NCBI GenBank assembly: GCA_036555065.1
Contig: DATBLZ010000093.1
Span: forward strand, 1-9,909
Direction of reading: 5' to 3'
Length of the DNA stretch: 9,909 bases
Origin: DATBLZ01 sp036555065
GTDB taxonomy: Bacteria > Pseudomonadota > Gammaproteobacteria > Steroidobacterales > Rariloculaceae
Positions 1 to 5,957 of the stretch are shown here, piece by piece. Every line of letters begins with the position of its first letter. Within the stretch, counting starts at the first letter, position 1. The notes under the pieces were generated by a model. It saw only the letters and a list, made by a program, of their open reading frames with translations, was not told where the DNA came from and searched no databases. The position numbers and the translations under genes are program-made.

Positions 1-217
1 GATCATCGAGCGGCTGATCGCGCTCCTCGAGGAGGCTCTCGGTGATGTAGCCGGCCGCGATCTCCCGCAAGGCAACCACCGTAGGCTTGTCGTTTTCCCA
101 CTCCCCCGTCGGCTCGGCGCCGTTCGCGAGCTGCCGCGCCCGCTTCGCCGCCACGAGCACGAGCTGGAACATGTTCGGAATCTTGCTGAGACAGTCTTCG
201 ACCGTGATCCGCGCCAT
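1..217 (-). CDS. rpoZ: RNA polymerase omega subunit, N-terminal 72 residues (cut by window edge)
   Basis: Omega binds the beta' subunit and helps assemble and stabilise core RNA polymerase; in proteobacteria it also contributes to a ppGpp site. The minus-strand reading begins MARITVEDCLSKIPNMFQLV, continues with a VLVAAKRARQLANG stretch, then ENDKPTVVALREIAAGYI and ends at the window edge. This follows the E. coli omega pattern (MARVTVQD, LVLVAARRARQ, ENDKTTVIALREI) without gaps through the conserved core; E. coli omega is 91 residues, so roughly 20 are missing. The ATG at 217-215 has a clear AGGAG ribosome-binding site just upstream (near 224-228). It lies 59 bp downstream of gmk on the same strand, the usual gammaproteobacterial gmk-rpoZ arrangement, in which spoT normally follows outside this window. 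No convincing terminator was seen in the 59-bp gap, so cotranscription with gmk is likely. Confidence 0.95.
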   Translation of the reverse strand, partial: MARITVEDCLSKIPNMFQLVLVAAKRARQLANGAEPTGEWENDKPTVVALREIAAGYITESLLEERDQPLDD

Positions 218-276
218 TGGCACTCCTAGTATTAAGCTGCCAGTGTACTGCATGGGCCCCGGGAGCGAGCAACTCG

Positions 277-915
277 TCAGCTCGCGAGAATCTCGGCAAC
301 CCGCGCCTTGAGCGCCTTGGAGCGCGTTGAATGAGCCTCGCCGCGGCCGGCAACGATGGCGGCCAAGGCATCCACGGCCGCGCCGACACGCTCGTTGACG
401 ACGGCATAGTCGAATTCGGACCAGTGGCTTATGTCGCCGAGCGCGTCGCGGAGCCGCCGCTCGATGCGTTCCGCGGAATCTGTTCCCCGCCCGCGCAATC
501 GGCGCTCGAGCTCCGCAAGGCTCGGCGGCAAAACAAATACGGTACACGCCTCCGGTAAACGGCTCTTGACCTGCCGAGCACCTTGCCAATCGATCTCGAG
601 CAGCACGGATTGCCCACGGGCGAGAATCTCGTTTACGTGCTCGAGTCCGGTTCCGTACCAATGGTCGAAGACCTGCGCGTACTCGAGAAAGGCGCCGGCT
701 TCGACCATGCGCGTGAACTCCCGTTGGGAAACGAAGAAGTAGTCGTGGCCTTCGCGCTCGCCGACCCGCGGCACACGCGTCGTATAGGACACGGAGAACG
801 CGAGATCGGGAATGCGCGCGAGCAATGCACGGACGAGCGTCGTCTTGCCGGCGCCCGAAGGCGCGGCGAGCACGATGAGCCGGCCGCGCTGCTTCTGTTT
901 CGCTTCGGCGATCAC
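277..915 (-). CDS. gmk: Guanylate kinase
   Basis: Cytoplasmic enzyme that converts GMP (or dGMP) and ATP to GDP (dGDP) and ADP, an essential step of guanine nucleotide supply. The protein is 212 aa, close to E. coli Gmk (207). Visible elements in order: P-loop APSGAGKTT at residues 18-26; GMP-binding segment TTRVPRVGEREGHDYF at 45-60; YGT at 87-89; EIDWQGA at 107-113; lid region RLRGRGTDS at 139-147; FDYAVVN at 168-174. The start is GTG (915-913), which overlaps the yicC stop codon in a GTGA junction (912-915), so translation is probably coupled to yicC. The next methionine is inside the GMP-binding domain, which excludes a later start. No key residue appears to be missing. Confidence 0.97.
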   Translation of the reverse strand: MIAEAKQKQRGRLIVLAAPSGAGKTTLVRALLARIPDLAFSVSYTTRVPRVGEREGHDYFFVSQREFTRMVEAGAFLEYAQVFDHWYGTGLEHVNEILARGQSVLLEIDWQGARQVKSRLPEACTVFVLPPSLAELERRLRGRGTDSAERIERRLRDALGDISHWSEFDYAVVNERVGAAVDALAAIVAGRGEAHSTRSKALKARVAEILAS

Positions 916-1778
916 TCGAGATTCTGCACTTGCTCGCGCATCTGCTCGATGATCACTTTGAGCTCGACGGCGTGGCGCGTGAGCTCCTCCTCTTGCACCT
1001 TCGAGGCAAACGTGTTCGCCTCGCGGTTGAGCTCCTGGATCAAGAAATCCAGTCGCCGCCCGATCGGCTCGTTGCGAGTCAGAACATCGGCGACCTCGGC
1101 GAGGTGGCTGTCGAGGCGATCGATTTCCTCCGCGACGTCAGCGCGCTGCGCCAGCAGCGCGATCTCCTGCTCGAGGCGCTCGGGCGCAAGCTCAACGCCG
1201 ATCCGCGCGAGGCGCTCCTTCAGGCGCAGCCGGTAGCGGTCCTGCGCACCCTCGAGCTCGGGTCGCAATTTCGCGATGCGCGCGCCGATCGATGAACGGC
1301 GCTGCTCCAAGGAATCGGCGATGCGCGCTCCTTCGCGTGCGCGCATCGCGCAGAGCGCATCTGCGGCCGCGCCAAAACAGGCTCGCGCCGGCTCCGCGAG
1401 CGCGGCCACGCTGTGTGCAGGATCGCGCACCAAGGCGGGCCAGCGCAGAATCTCCGCAACCGACATGGGCTCCGCTTCCGGAAACTCTTTGCGCACGTCG
1501 CGGTCGAGCGCGTGCAGCGCCGCGACGACGGCCTTGTCGAGCTCACCCTTGCCGGCTCCACCCGCGGCCATCGAGACCTTGAGGACGCAGTCGAGCTTGC
1601 CGCGATTGATGAGGCGCGTCGCGATGTCGCGCAGCTCGGGCTCGAGGTATCTGAGCTCGTCGGGCATTCGAAACCCGAGATCGAGAAACCGGTGATTGAC
1701 GCTGCGGATCTCCCACGTGAGCTGAAAGGGCGCGATGACCTTCTCGGCGGTCGCGAATCCGGTCATGCTTTGCGGCAT
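912..1778 (-). CDS. yicC: YicC/YloC-family endoribonuclease
   Basis: Member of the YicC/YloC family, reported as endoribonucleases in E. coli and Bacillus and linked to small-RNA turnover and stationary-phase fitness. The protein is 288 aa, against 287 in E. coli. The N-terminal family signature is clear: SMTGFA at residues 4-9, WEIRSVNHRFLD at 22-33, then a MPDELRYLEPELR segment. The C-terminal DUF1732 block begins near residue 243 (LDFLIQELNREANTFASK) and ends in ELKVIIEQMREQVQNLE, nearly identical to the family consensus. The first ATG (1778-1776) places the SMT motif at the family's usual distance; a second ATG four codons in is less likely. It is the first gene of a leftward yicC-gmk-rpoZ unit and is divergent from the phosphatase gene. 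In many gammaproteobacteria yicC and rph are divergent neighbours; here the phosphatase gene sits between them. Confidence 0.95.
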   Translation of the reverse strand: MPQSMTGFATAEKVIAPFQLTWEIRSVNHRFLDLGFRMPDELRYLEPELRDIATRLINRGKLDCVLKVSMAAGGAGKGELDKAVVAALHALDRDVRKEFPEAEPMSVAEILRWPALVRDPAHSVAALAEPARACFGAAADALCAMRAREGARIADSLEQRRSSIGARIAKLRPELEGAQDRYRLRLKERLARIGVELAPERLEQEIALLAQRADVAEEIDRLDSHLAEVADVLTRNEPIGRRLDFLIQELNREANTFASKVQEEELTRHAVELKVIIEQMREQVQNLE

Positions 1779-1822
1779 CGGTTAAGTCTAAGATATGGCA
1801 GTCATCGAGACGAGCCGGCATC
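1779..1822. promoter_or_regulatory. Short divergent promoter region between yicC and the phosphatase gene
   Basis: Only 44 bp separate the start codons of two divergent units, so both promoters must lie here or inside the neighbouring genes. The most AT-rich part is near 1783-1797. TAAGAT at 1789-1794 (4 of 6 to TATAAT) could be a plus-strand -10 and TAGACT on the minus strand in the same stretch a leftward one. No good -35 match is visible in either direction, and neither gene has a strong ribosome-binding site here. Short leaders are expected. Confidence 0.3.
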
Positions 1823-2569
1823 GTGCAGGTCGAGCTAGCGAAAGTATCGCTTCCCGGTAATCGCCAGGAAAATCAGGATCGAGTCGACGTCGCCTCGAGC
1901 GCGCGCGCGGCGCTCATCGTGGCCGTGGATGGCATGGGTGGACACGCACAAGGCGCCAAGGCCTCGGAAGTCATCGTCGGCGTCTTGCAAAAGAAGTTCG
2001 CCGCTGCGACCCATCCGATTCTCGATCCGCAGGGTTTTCTGACGGCTGGGCTCGCCGAAGCGCACGACCGCGTCGTCGCGCTCGGCGGCGATATCGCGCT
2101 CGAATTTCGCCCGCGCGCGACGTGCGCCGTGTGCCTGGTCCAGGACGCGAATGCGTACTGCGCGCATATCGGCGATAGCCGCGTCTATCAGATTCGCGCC
2201 GGCGCGATCGTCAGCCGCTCGCGCGATCATAGCCACGTGGAGCTCTTGTTGCGCGAGGGCGTAATCAAGGAGCACGAGATCAACAGTCATCCCATGCGGA
2301 ATTACGTCGAGTGCTGCCTCGGCGGCGATCAGCCGATACCTGACATGAGCATCGCCGCGCGCAAGCGTCTTGCGGCCGGCGACGTGCTCGTCGTCTGCAC
2401 GGACGGCCTGTGGTCGGGTGTCGACGACGCGGCGCTGCTCAAGCTTACGGACCACGGCGGGGCGTTGCAGCCGGCGCTGCGCGTGCTTGCCGAGAGCGCG
2501 GTTGCGAAGAACGCGCCGCATAGCGACAACACGAGCGCGGCGGCGCTGCGCTTCAACGGTGACGCCTGA
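1823..2569 (+). CDS. PP2C-type serine/threonine protein phosphatase
   Basis: Predicted soluble, metal-dependent phosphatase (PPM/PP2C family) of 248 aa that removes phosphate from Ser/Thr residues. The metal-site and fold motifs occur in order: NRQENQDR at residues 13-20; VDGMGGH at 35-41 with the metal-binding Asp36; IGDSRVY at 116-122; SRDHSHV at 133-139; CTDGLWSGV at 192-200 with Asp194; SDNTSA at 234-239 with Asp235. The compact length and absence of membrane segments match bacterial Stp/PrpC-like enzymes. The start is GTG at 1823; no in-frame ATG lies close by and the family N-terminus fits, but its ribosome-binding site is weak. Its TGA overlaps the rph ATG by one base (TGATG), giving tight coupling to rph and rdgB. 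No partner kinase is in this window, so its substrate is unknown. Confidence 0.92.
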   Translation: MQVELAKVSLPGNRQENQDRVDVASSARAALIVAVDGMGGHAQGAKASEVIVGVLQKKFAAATHPILDPQGFLTAGLAEAHDRVVALGGDIALEFRPRATCAVCLVQDANAYCAHIGDSRVYQIRAGAIVSRSRDHSHVELLLREGVIKEHEINSHPMRNYVECCLGGDQPIPDMSIAARKRLAAGDVLVVCTDGLWSGVDDAALLKLTDHGGALQPALRVLAESAVAKNAPHSDNTSAAALRFNGDA

Positions 2570-3285
2570 TGCGTCCGAGCGGCCGGCGCCCCGACGAGAT
2601 GCGCGCCGTCGAGCTCGTGCCCGGATACAGCCGCCACGCCGAGGGCTCGGTGCTCGCGCAGTTCGGCGACACGCGCGTGCTTTGCACGGCGTCGGTCGAG
2701 GAACGGGTGCCTGCGTTCGTCAAAGGCCGGCAGCAAGGGTGGGTGACCGCGGAATACGGCATGCTGCCCCGTGCAACCCATACGCGAACCGACCGCGAGG
2801 CCGCGCGCGGCAAGCAGAGCGGTCGGACGCTCGAGATCCAACGTCTCATCGGCAGAAGCTTGCGCTCGGTCGTCGATCTCGCGAGCCTCGGCGAGCGGAC
2901 CATCACGGTCGATTGCGACGTGCTCCAGGCCGACGGCGGCACACGCACGGCCGCGATTACCGGCGGGTACGTTGCGCTCGTCCTCGCGGCAGAGAAGCTG
3001 CTCGCCGCCGGCACGCTCGCGAAAAATCCGTTACACGGGCAGGTGGCAGCTGTCTCGGTCGGCATCGTCGGCGGCGTCTCCGTGCTCGACCTCGACTATA
3101 TCGAGGACGCCGAGGCCGAGACCGACATGAACGTCGTCATGAACGAAGCAGGCGCATTCGTCGAGGTCCAAGGAACTGCCGAAGGCCATGCATTTCAGCG
3201 CAGCGAGCTCGACCGGCTTCTCGATCTCGCCGGCGTCGGCATCAAGCGCCTGCTCGCGGCGCAGACCGCGGCCCTCGGCGCGTGA
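2569..3285 (+). CDS. rph: Ribonuclease PH
   Basis: Phosphate-dependent 3'-5' exoribonuclease that trims the 3' ends of tRNA precursors and structured RNAs; active as a hexamer. The protein is 238 aa, full family length. Signatures: RRPDEMRAVELVPGY at residues 6-20; FGDTRVLC at 32-39; the phosphate-binding Arg86 in SGRTLEIQRLIGRSLR; DCDVLQADGGTRTAAITGG at 115-133 with the GTR triplet at 124-126; and LDLDYIEDAEAETDMNVVMN at 173-192, including Asp180 and Asp186, the expected metal ligands. The C-terminus is intact, unlike the frameshifted rph of E. coli K-12. The ATG overlaps the phosphatase stop by one base, and its own TGA overlaps the rdgB GTG by four bases, so the three genes are probably translated from one mRNA. 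Confidence 0.97.
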   Translation: MRPSGRRPDEMRAVELVPGYSRHAEGSVLAQFGDTRVLCTASVEERVPAFVKGRQQGWVTAEYGMLPRATHTRTDREAARGKQSGRTLEIQRLIGRSLRSVVDLASLGERTITVDCDVLQADGGTRTAAITGGYVALVLAAEKLLAAGTLAKNPLHGQVAAVSVGIVGGVSVLDLDYIEDAEAETDMNVVMNEAGAFVEVQGTAEGHAFQRSELDRLLDLAGVGIKRLLAAQTAALGA

Positions 3286-3890
3286 CGGCAACGCCGTCGA
3301 GCTGGGTCGTCGCGACGAGCAATCGCGGCAAGCTCGAGGAGCTCGCGGCTTTGCTCAAGGACGCAGGCGTCGTGCTCCGCCCGCAGGCCGATTTCGGCAT
3401 CGAGGGACCCGAGGAGACCGCGCCGACGTTCGTCGAAAACGCGCTCCTCAAGGCGCGCCATGCAGCGCGCGTCACCGGCTTGCCCGCGCTCGCCGAAGAT
3501 TCGGGGCTCTGCGTCGCAGCGCTCGATGGCGCACCCGGCGTCCGTTCCGCGCGCTTTGCCGGAGCTGCGTGCTCTCCCGCGGACAACATTCAGAAGCTCC
3601 TGACGCTGCTTGAAAACGTGCCGGACGATCGGCGCAAAGCGGAGTTTCGGTGCGTGGTCGTGGCACTCCGCGGGCCCTTGGATCCCGCGCCGTTGATCGC
3701 GTCAGGATCTTGGCGCGGGCGCATCGCCAGGGCGCCTGCGGGCACCGGTGGATTCGGCTATGACCCGATCTTCGTCGACCCGACGCGAAACGCCACGGCC
3801 GCAGAGCTCTCGTTCACCGCGAAAAACCGCTTGAGCCATCGTGCGCAGGCCCTTGCTGCGCTGCGCTCGATGCTCGCGGAGCCGCCCTAG
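3282..3890 (+). CDS. rdgB: RdgB/HAM1-family XTP/dITP pyrophosphatase
   Basis: House-cleaning enzyme that hydrolyses XTP, dITP and ITP to monophosphate and pyrophosphate, keeping deaminated purines out of DNA and RNA. The protein is 202 aa from the GTG at 3282. Motifs: substrate loop VVATSNRGKLEEL at residues 9-21; ETAPTFVENALLKARHAA at 45-62; AEDSGL at 71-76 with the catalytic Asp73; PGVRSARFAG at 85-94; GTGGFGYDPIF at 154-164; and a conserved C-terminal SHRAQAL at 185-191. The open frame extends far upstream inside rph in another frame, but homology begins only at this GTG, which overlaps the rph TGA (GTGA). In many relatives hemW follows rdgB; here the unit ends and a 319-bp non-coding gap follows. 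Confidence 0.96.
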   Translation: MTATPSSWVVATSNRGKLEELAALLKDAGVVLRPQADFGIEGPEETAPTFVENALLKARHAARVTGLPALAEDSGLCVAALDGAPGVRSARFAGAACSPADNIQKLLTLLENVPDDRRKAEFRCVVVALRGPLDPAPLIASGSWRGRIARAPAGTGGFGYDPIFVDPTRNATAAELSFTAKNRLSHRAQALAALRSMLAEPP

Positions 3891-3922
3891 CGCGGCATCG
3901 CCGGCGGCGACGCCGAGACCCC

Positions 3923-3931
3923 TTATACACA
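3923..3931 (+). promoter_or_regulatory. DnaA box, TTATACACA
   Basis: This 9-mer fits the DnaA consensus TTWTNCACA exactly and is identical to the E. coli oriC R2 box. It lies 182 bp upstream of the inverted box pair in the same gap. On its own such a 9-mer can occur by chance; its weight comes from the neighbours. Confidence 0.5.
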
Positions 3932-4000
3932 GCAATCGCGCGGCCGCGGGGAATCAATGCGATCCCGTGATAACTTCCAGAAATAACGCGCAACCGCGTG

Positions 4001-4013
4001 TAACCAGTTGATA
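4001..4013 (-). promoter_or_regulatory. IHF-binding consensus
   Basis: Read on the minus strand, the 13 bases are TATCAACTGGTTA, a complete match to the IHF consensus WATCAANNNNTTR. It lies between the outer DnaA box and the inverted pair, as an architectural bend site would in an origin. It also overlaps a weak DnaA-like 9-mer (4006-4014 on the minus strand, 7 of 9). A match in about 320 bp by chance is on the order of one percent under equal base use. Confidence 0.45.
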
Positions 4014-4082
4014 AGCAAGGGTAGATAGATCGTGACGTTTTTTTGACCACGGTAAGCGCCGGGCGCCGTGCGGTTAGCGCGG

Positions 4083-4106
4083 GGAGCGCCTGCGCAGAGG
4101 CGCTCC
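4083..4106. other. GC-rich hairpin upstream of the DnaA box pair
   Basis: Perfect 9-bp inverted repeat GGAGCGCCT / AGGCGCTCC (4083-4091 and 4098-4106) with the 6-base loop GCGCAG. No T run follows on either strand, so it is not a standard intrinsic terminator. It ends seven bases before the DnaA box pair begins. It could be a protein site or a structural element of the locus. Confidence 0.5.
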
Positions 4107-4111
4107 ACAGA

Positions 4112-4136
4112 GTTATCCACACGTTTTGTGGATAAC
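4112..4136. promoter_or_regulatory. Two perfect DnaA boxes as an inverted pair
   Basis: TTATCCACA at 4113-4121 (plus) and the same 9-mer on the minus strand at 4127-4135 are both exact matches to the strongest E. coli DnaA box (R1/R4). They are separated by five bases (CGTTT), and the flanking G and C extend the palindrome to 10 bp per arm. An exact match to this 9-mer would be rare even once in a GC-rich 10-kb window. As RNA or cruciform it would also form a 10-bp stem with a 5-base loop, so a role as an operator or hairpin is possible. It lies about 75 bp upstream of rpmE, so DnaA could also influence rpmE transcription. Confidence 0.65.
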
Positions 4137-4156
4137 CGCAGTTGGAGCGCTGCGAC

Positions 4157-4185
4157 TTGTGTTCGGATCGGACGGTCAGTATGCT
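4157..4185 (+). promoter_or_regulatory. Possible sigma70 promoter of rpmE
   Basis: TTGTGT (4157-4162) and TATGCT (4180-4185) are separated by exactly 17 bases and match the consensus hexamers at 3 and 4 positions of 6. Transcription would start near 4192, giving a leader of under 20 bases. The match is weak; it is listed because spacing and placement fit. Confidence 0.3.
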
Positions 4186-4209
4186 CACGCGCCGCTCGAG
4201 GCTCTGCCC

Positions 4210-4509
4210 ATGAAACCCGACATTCACCCGAAGTACTCCGAGATAAAGATCATCTGCAGCTGCGGCAACGAGATCACGACTCGTTCGACGCTCGGCGAAG
4301 ACATGCATATCGAAGTCTGCTCGTCGTGCCATCCGTTTTACACCGGCAAGCAAAAGATCGTCGATACGGGCGGGCGCGTCGACAAGTTCCGCAAGCGCTA
4401 CACGAAGTCCGCAGCGGAAAAGTCGCCGGCGGCCGAAAAGAAGCCCGCAGCCGAGAAGAAGCCGGTGGCGGAAAAAAAGACCGCGGGCAAGAAAGCGGCA
4501 CGGAAGTAG
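4210..4509 (+). CDS. rpmE: 50S ribosomal protein L31, zinc-binding type, with extended C-terminal tail
   Basis: L31 sits at the intersubunit bridge of the ribosome. Residues 1-64 are a typical L31: MKPDIHPKYSEI, then CSCGNEITTRSTLG at 16-29, VCSSCHPFYTGKQKIVDTGGR at 36-56, and DKFRKRY at 58-64. Cys16, Cys18, Cys37 and Cys40 are all present, so this is the C+ zinc-binding form rather than the zinc-independent paralogue. The start is the ATG at 4210, with a GAGG ribosome-binding site 8 bases upstream; the frame stays open further upstream through the DnaA box palindrome, but L31 homology begins here. The protein is 99 aa, about 30 longer than E. coli L31 (70), because of a basic, repeat-built tail from residue 65 onward. 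Monocistronic or cotranscribed with gltA; a strong extended -10 precedes gltA. Confidence 0.95.
   Translation: MKPDIHPKYSEIKIICSCGNEITTRSTLGEDMHIEVCSSCHPFYTGKQKIVDTGGRVDKFRKRYTKSAAEKSPAAEKKPAAEKKPVAEKKTAGKKAARK
4411..4482 (+). repeat. Four 18-bp in-frame repeats encoding (A/V)AEK(K/S)(P/T) in the L31 tail
   Basis: Residues 68-91 of L31 read AAEKSP, AAEKKP, AAEKKP, VAEKKT: four consecutive hexapeptides from four diverged 18-bp units. They are followed by AGKKAARK to the end. The codons vary between units (GCA/GCG, GAA/GAG, AAA/AAG), so the repeat is not a very recent duplication. Such tracts resemble the disordered Lys/Ala/Pro tails of histone-H1-like bacterial proteins. Confidence 0.85.
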
Positions 4510-4520
4510 ACGCCTGACGC

Positions 4521-4529
4521 TGCTATACT
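4521..4529 (+). promoter_or_regulatory. Extended -10 promoter element of gltA
   Basis: TGCTATACT is an extended -10 (TGn followed by TATACT, 5 of 6 to TATAAT). The expected -35 position (about 4501-4506, inside the rpmE 3' end) has no good match, which is typical of extended -10 promoters. Transcription would begin near 4536, giving a leader of about 95 bases to the gltA ATG. That leader contains two small hairpins (CCGGC/GCCGG near 4544-4556 and GCCGT/ACGGC at 4582-4596) of unknown role. Confidence 0.45.
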
Positions 4530-4632
4530 GATCGGTGCACTCCGGCACTGCCGGCCAATAGACCACCCAGAGTCGGTTTCTGCCGTTCCCGACGGCGAGG
4601 CCGAGATTCGATTGCGTACTCGGCGCGAGCCC

Positions 4633-5931
4633 ATGACTGACGAGCACTACACGTTGAAAAGCCCGGATTCGGCCGACCTGGAGCTGCCGGTCTTGAGTCC
4701 CACGCTCGGCCCAAAGGTCGTCGACATCGGCAAGCTTTATTCGGATCTCGGCGCCTTCACGTACGATCCCGGCTACACGACGACGGCGAGCTGCAAGAGC
4801 TCGATCACGTACATCGACGGCGAGGCCGGCGTCCTTCTCTACCGCGGCTACCCGATCGAGCAGCTCGCCAGGAGCTCGACATTCATCGAAGTCGCGTACT
4901 TGCTGCTGCACGGCGAGCTGCCGACGCGTGAGCAGCTGGCGGGATTCGACACTTCGATCCGCACGCACACGATGCTCAATGAGTCGTTGCTGCGGTTCTT
5001 CAACGGCTTTCACCACAACGCCCATCCGATGGCAATGATGTCGGGCGTCGTTGCGTCGATGTCGGCGTTCTACCACGACACAACGGACATCTACGACCCG
5101 GAGCATCGTGACGTGTTCGCGCATCGGATCATCGCCAAGATTCCGACGATTGCGGCGGCATCCTATAAACATTCGCTCGGCCAGCCGTTCGTTTATCCGC
5201 TCAACCGGCTCGACTACTGCAGCAACTTGCTGCATATGTTCTTCTCGGTGCCCGCGGCAACGTACGACGTAAACCCCGTAGCGGCTCAAGCGCTCGACCT
5301 CTTGTTCATCCTGCACGCCGATCACGAGCAGAACTGCAGCACGTCGACGGTACGTCTCGCCGGCAGCTCCGGCACGAACCCCTATTCGGCCATCGCGGCC
5401 GGCATTTCGGCGCTGTGGGGTCCGGCGCACGGCGGCGCGAACGAGGCCGTGATCGCCATGCTCGAGCAGATCGGCGACGTGAGCCGCATCGGCACGTTCG
5501 TTGCGCGCGCAAAGGACAAGAACGATCCGTTCCGGCTCATGGGTTTCGGGCATCGCGTGTACAAGCACTACGATCCGCGGGCTGCGATCATCCGCGAGAC
5601 GTGCCACAAGCTCCTCTCGAAGCTCGGCCGCACCGACACGCCGTTGCTCGAGCTCGCGTTGAAGCTCGAGGAGATCGCGCTCAAGGACGAATACTTCATC
5701 GAGCGGCATCTCTATCCGAACGTCGACTTTTACTCGGGGATCATTTACCGCGCGCTCGGCATCCCGAAATCGATGTTCACCGTGATGTTCGCGATCGCGC
5801 GCTCCGTCGGGTGGGTCACGAATTGGCGCGAGATGGTAGCCGAGCCCGGCATGCGCATCGGCCGGCCCCGGCAGCTCTACGTCGGGCCTAAAGACCGCAC
5901 GTACGTGCCGATCGAGAAACGCGGCGCGTAG
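4633..5931 (+). CDS. gltA: Citrate synthase (type II)
   Basis: Catalyses condensation of oxaloacetate and acetyl-CoA to citrate, the first step of the TCA cycle, in the cytoplasm. The protein is 432 aa from the ATG at 4633, against 427 in E. coli, and aligns with it along its whole length: FTYDPGYTTTASCKSSITYIDGEAGVLL near the N-terminus, then GQPFVYP, HADHEQNCSTSTVRLAGSSG. The catalytic histidines are His266 in WGPAHGGAN and His307 in GFGHRVYK; the catalytic aspartate is Asp365 in NVDFYSG. These are the hallmarks of the hexameric, NADH-sensitive Gram-negative enzyme. A TTG seven codons upstream (4612) is an alternative start with a GAGG at 4597, but the added residues are not family-like. 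The gene converges on the 208-aa unknown gene with only 13 bp between stop codons. Confidence 0.96.
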   Translation: MTDEHYTLKSPDSADLELPVLSPTLGPKVVDIGKLYSDLGAFTYDPGYTTTASCKSSITYIDGEAGVLLYRGYPIEQLARSSTFIEVAYLLLHGELPTREQLAGFDTSIRTHTMLNESLLRFFNGFHHNAHPMAMMSGVVASMSAFYHDTTDIYDPEHRDVFAHRIIAKIPTIAAASYKHSLGQPFVYPLNRLDYCSNLLHMFFSVPAATYDVNPVAAQALDLLFILHADHEQNCSTSTVRLAGSSGTNPYSAIAAGISALWGPAHGGANEAVIAMLEQIGDVSRIGTFVARAKDKNDPFRLMGFGHRVYKHYDPRAAIIRETCHKLLSKLGRTDTPLLELALKLEEIALKDEYFIERHLYPNVDFYSGIIYRALGIPKSMFTVMFAIARSVGWVTNWREMVAEPGMRIGRPRQLYVGPKDRTYVPIEKRGA

Positions 5932-5935
5932 CGTC

Positions 5936-5957
5936 GGAGCGGCTTCAGCCGCGATCT
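5936..5957. repeat. Single REP-like palindrome between convergent genes
   Basis: The segment GGAGCGGCTTCAGCCGCGAT (5936-5955) matches, from memory, the core of the short extragenic palindromes common in Pseudomonas and in Xanthomonas/Stenotrophomonas (GTAG-type REPs, core GGAGCGGCTTCAGCCGCGA). The stem is GCGGC/GCCGC (5939-5943 and 5948-5952) around a TTCA loop. It lies between gltA and the unknown gene and covers the last codons of the latter: its stop codon (5945-5947) is in the loop. Only one copy was noticed in this window. It may act as a weak bidirectional terminator or mRNA end stabiliser. Confidence 0.6.

Larger units (their letters stand above)
3891..4209. other. Non-coding gap with DnaA boxes, an IHF consensus and a T tract; candidate origin-like or DnaA-regulated locus
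   Basis: No plausible gene lies in these 319 bp. From left to right: a short GC hairpin at 3898-3910 (TCGCC/GGCGA, no T run, so a weak terminator at best for rdgB); a TTATACACA DnaA box (3923-3931); an AT-richer stretch of about 3950-4045 with GATC at 3961 and 4028; a perfect IHF consensus (4001-4013); a run of seven T (4038-4044); a 9-bp hairpin (4083-4106); two perfect DnaA boxes in inverted orientation (4113-4135); and a possible rpmE promoter (4157-4185). Together these resemble the parts list of a replication origin, although dnaA, dnaN, gidA and mioC are not adjacent. A DnaA titration or reactivation locus, or DnaA-controlled transcription of rpmE, are alternatives. Confidence 0.5.

Noticed and set aside
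2370..3281. Upstream extension of the rdgB frame through rph
   Set aside because: This part is an arginine-rich out-of-frame reading of rph; RdgB similarity begins only at the GTG at 3282.
4038..4044. T7 tract as an intrinsic terminator for rdgB
   Set aside because: No stable hairpin ends just before the T run, and it is about 150 bp past the rdgB stop; it fits better as part of the AT-rich region.
4112..4136. Zur operator controlling L31
   Set aside because: The palindrome does not resemble the proteobacterial Zur site as I recall it, and the encoded L31 has all four zinc-binding cysteines, whereas Zur usually controls the zinc-free paralogue.
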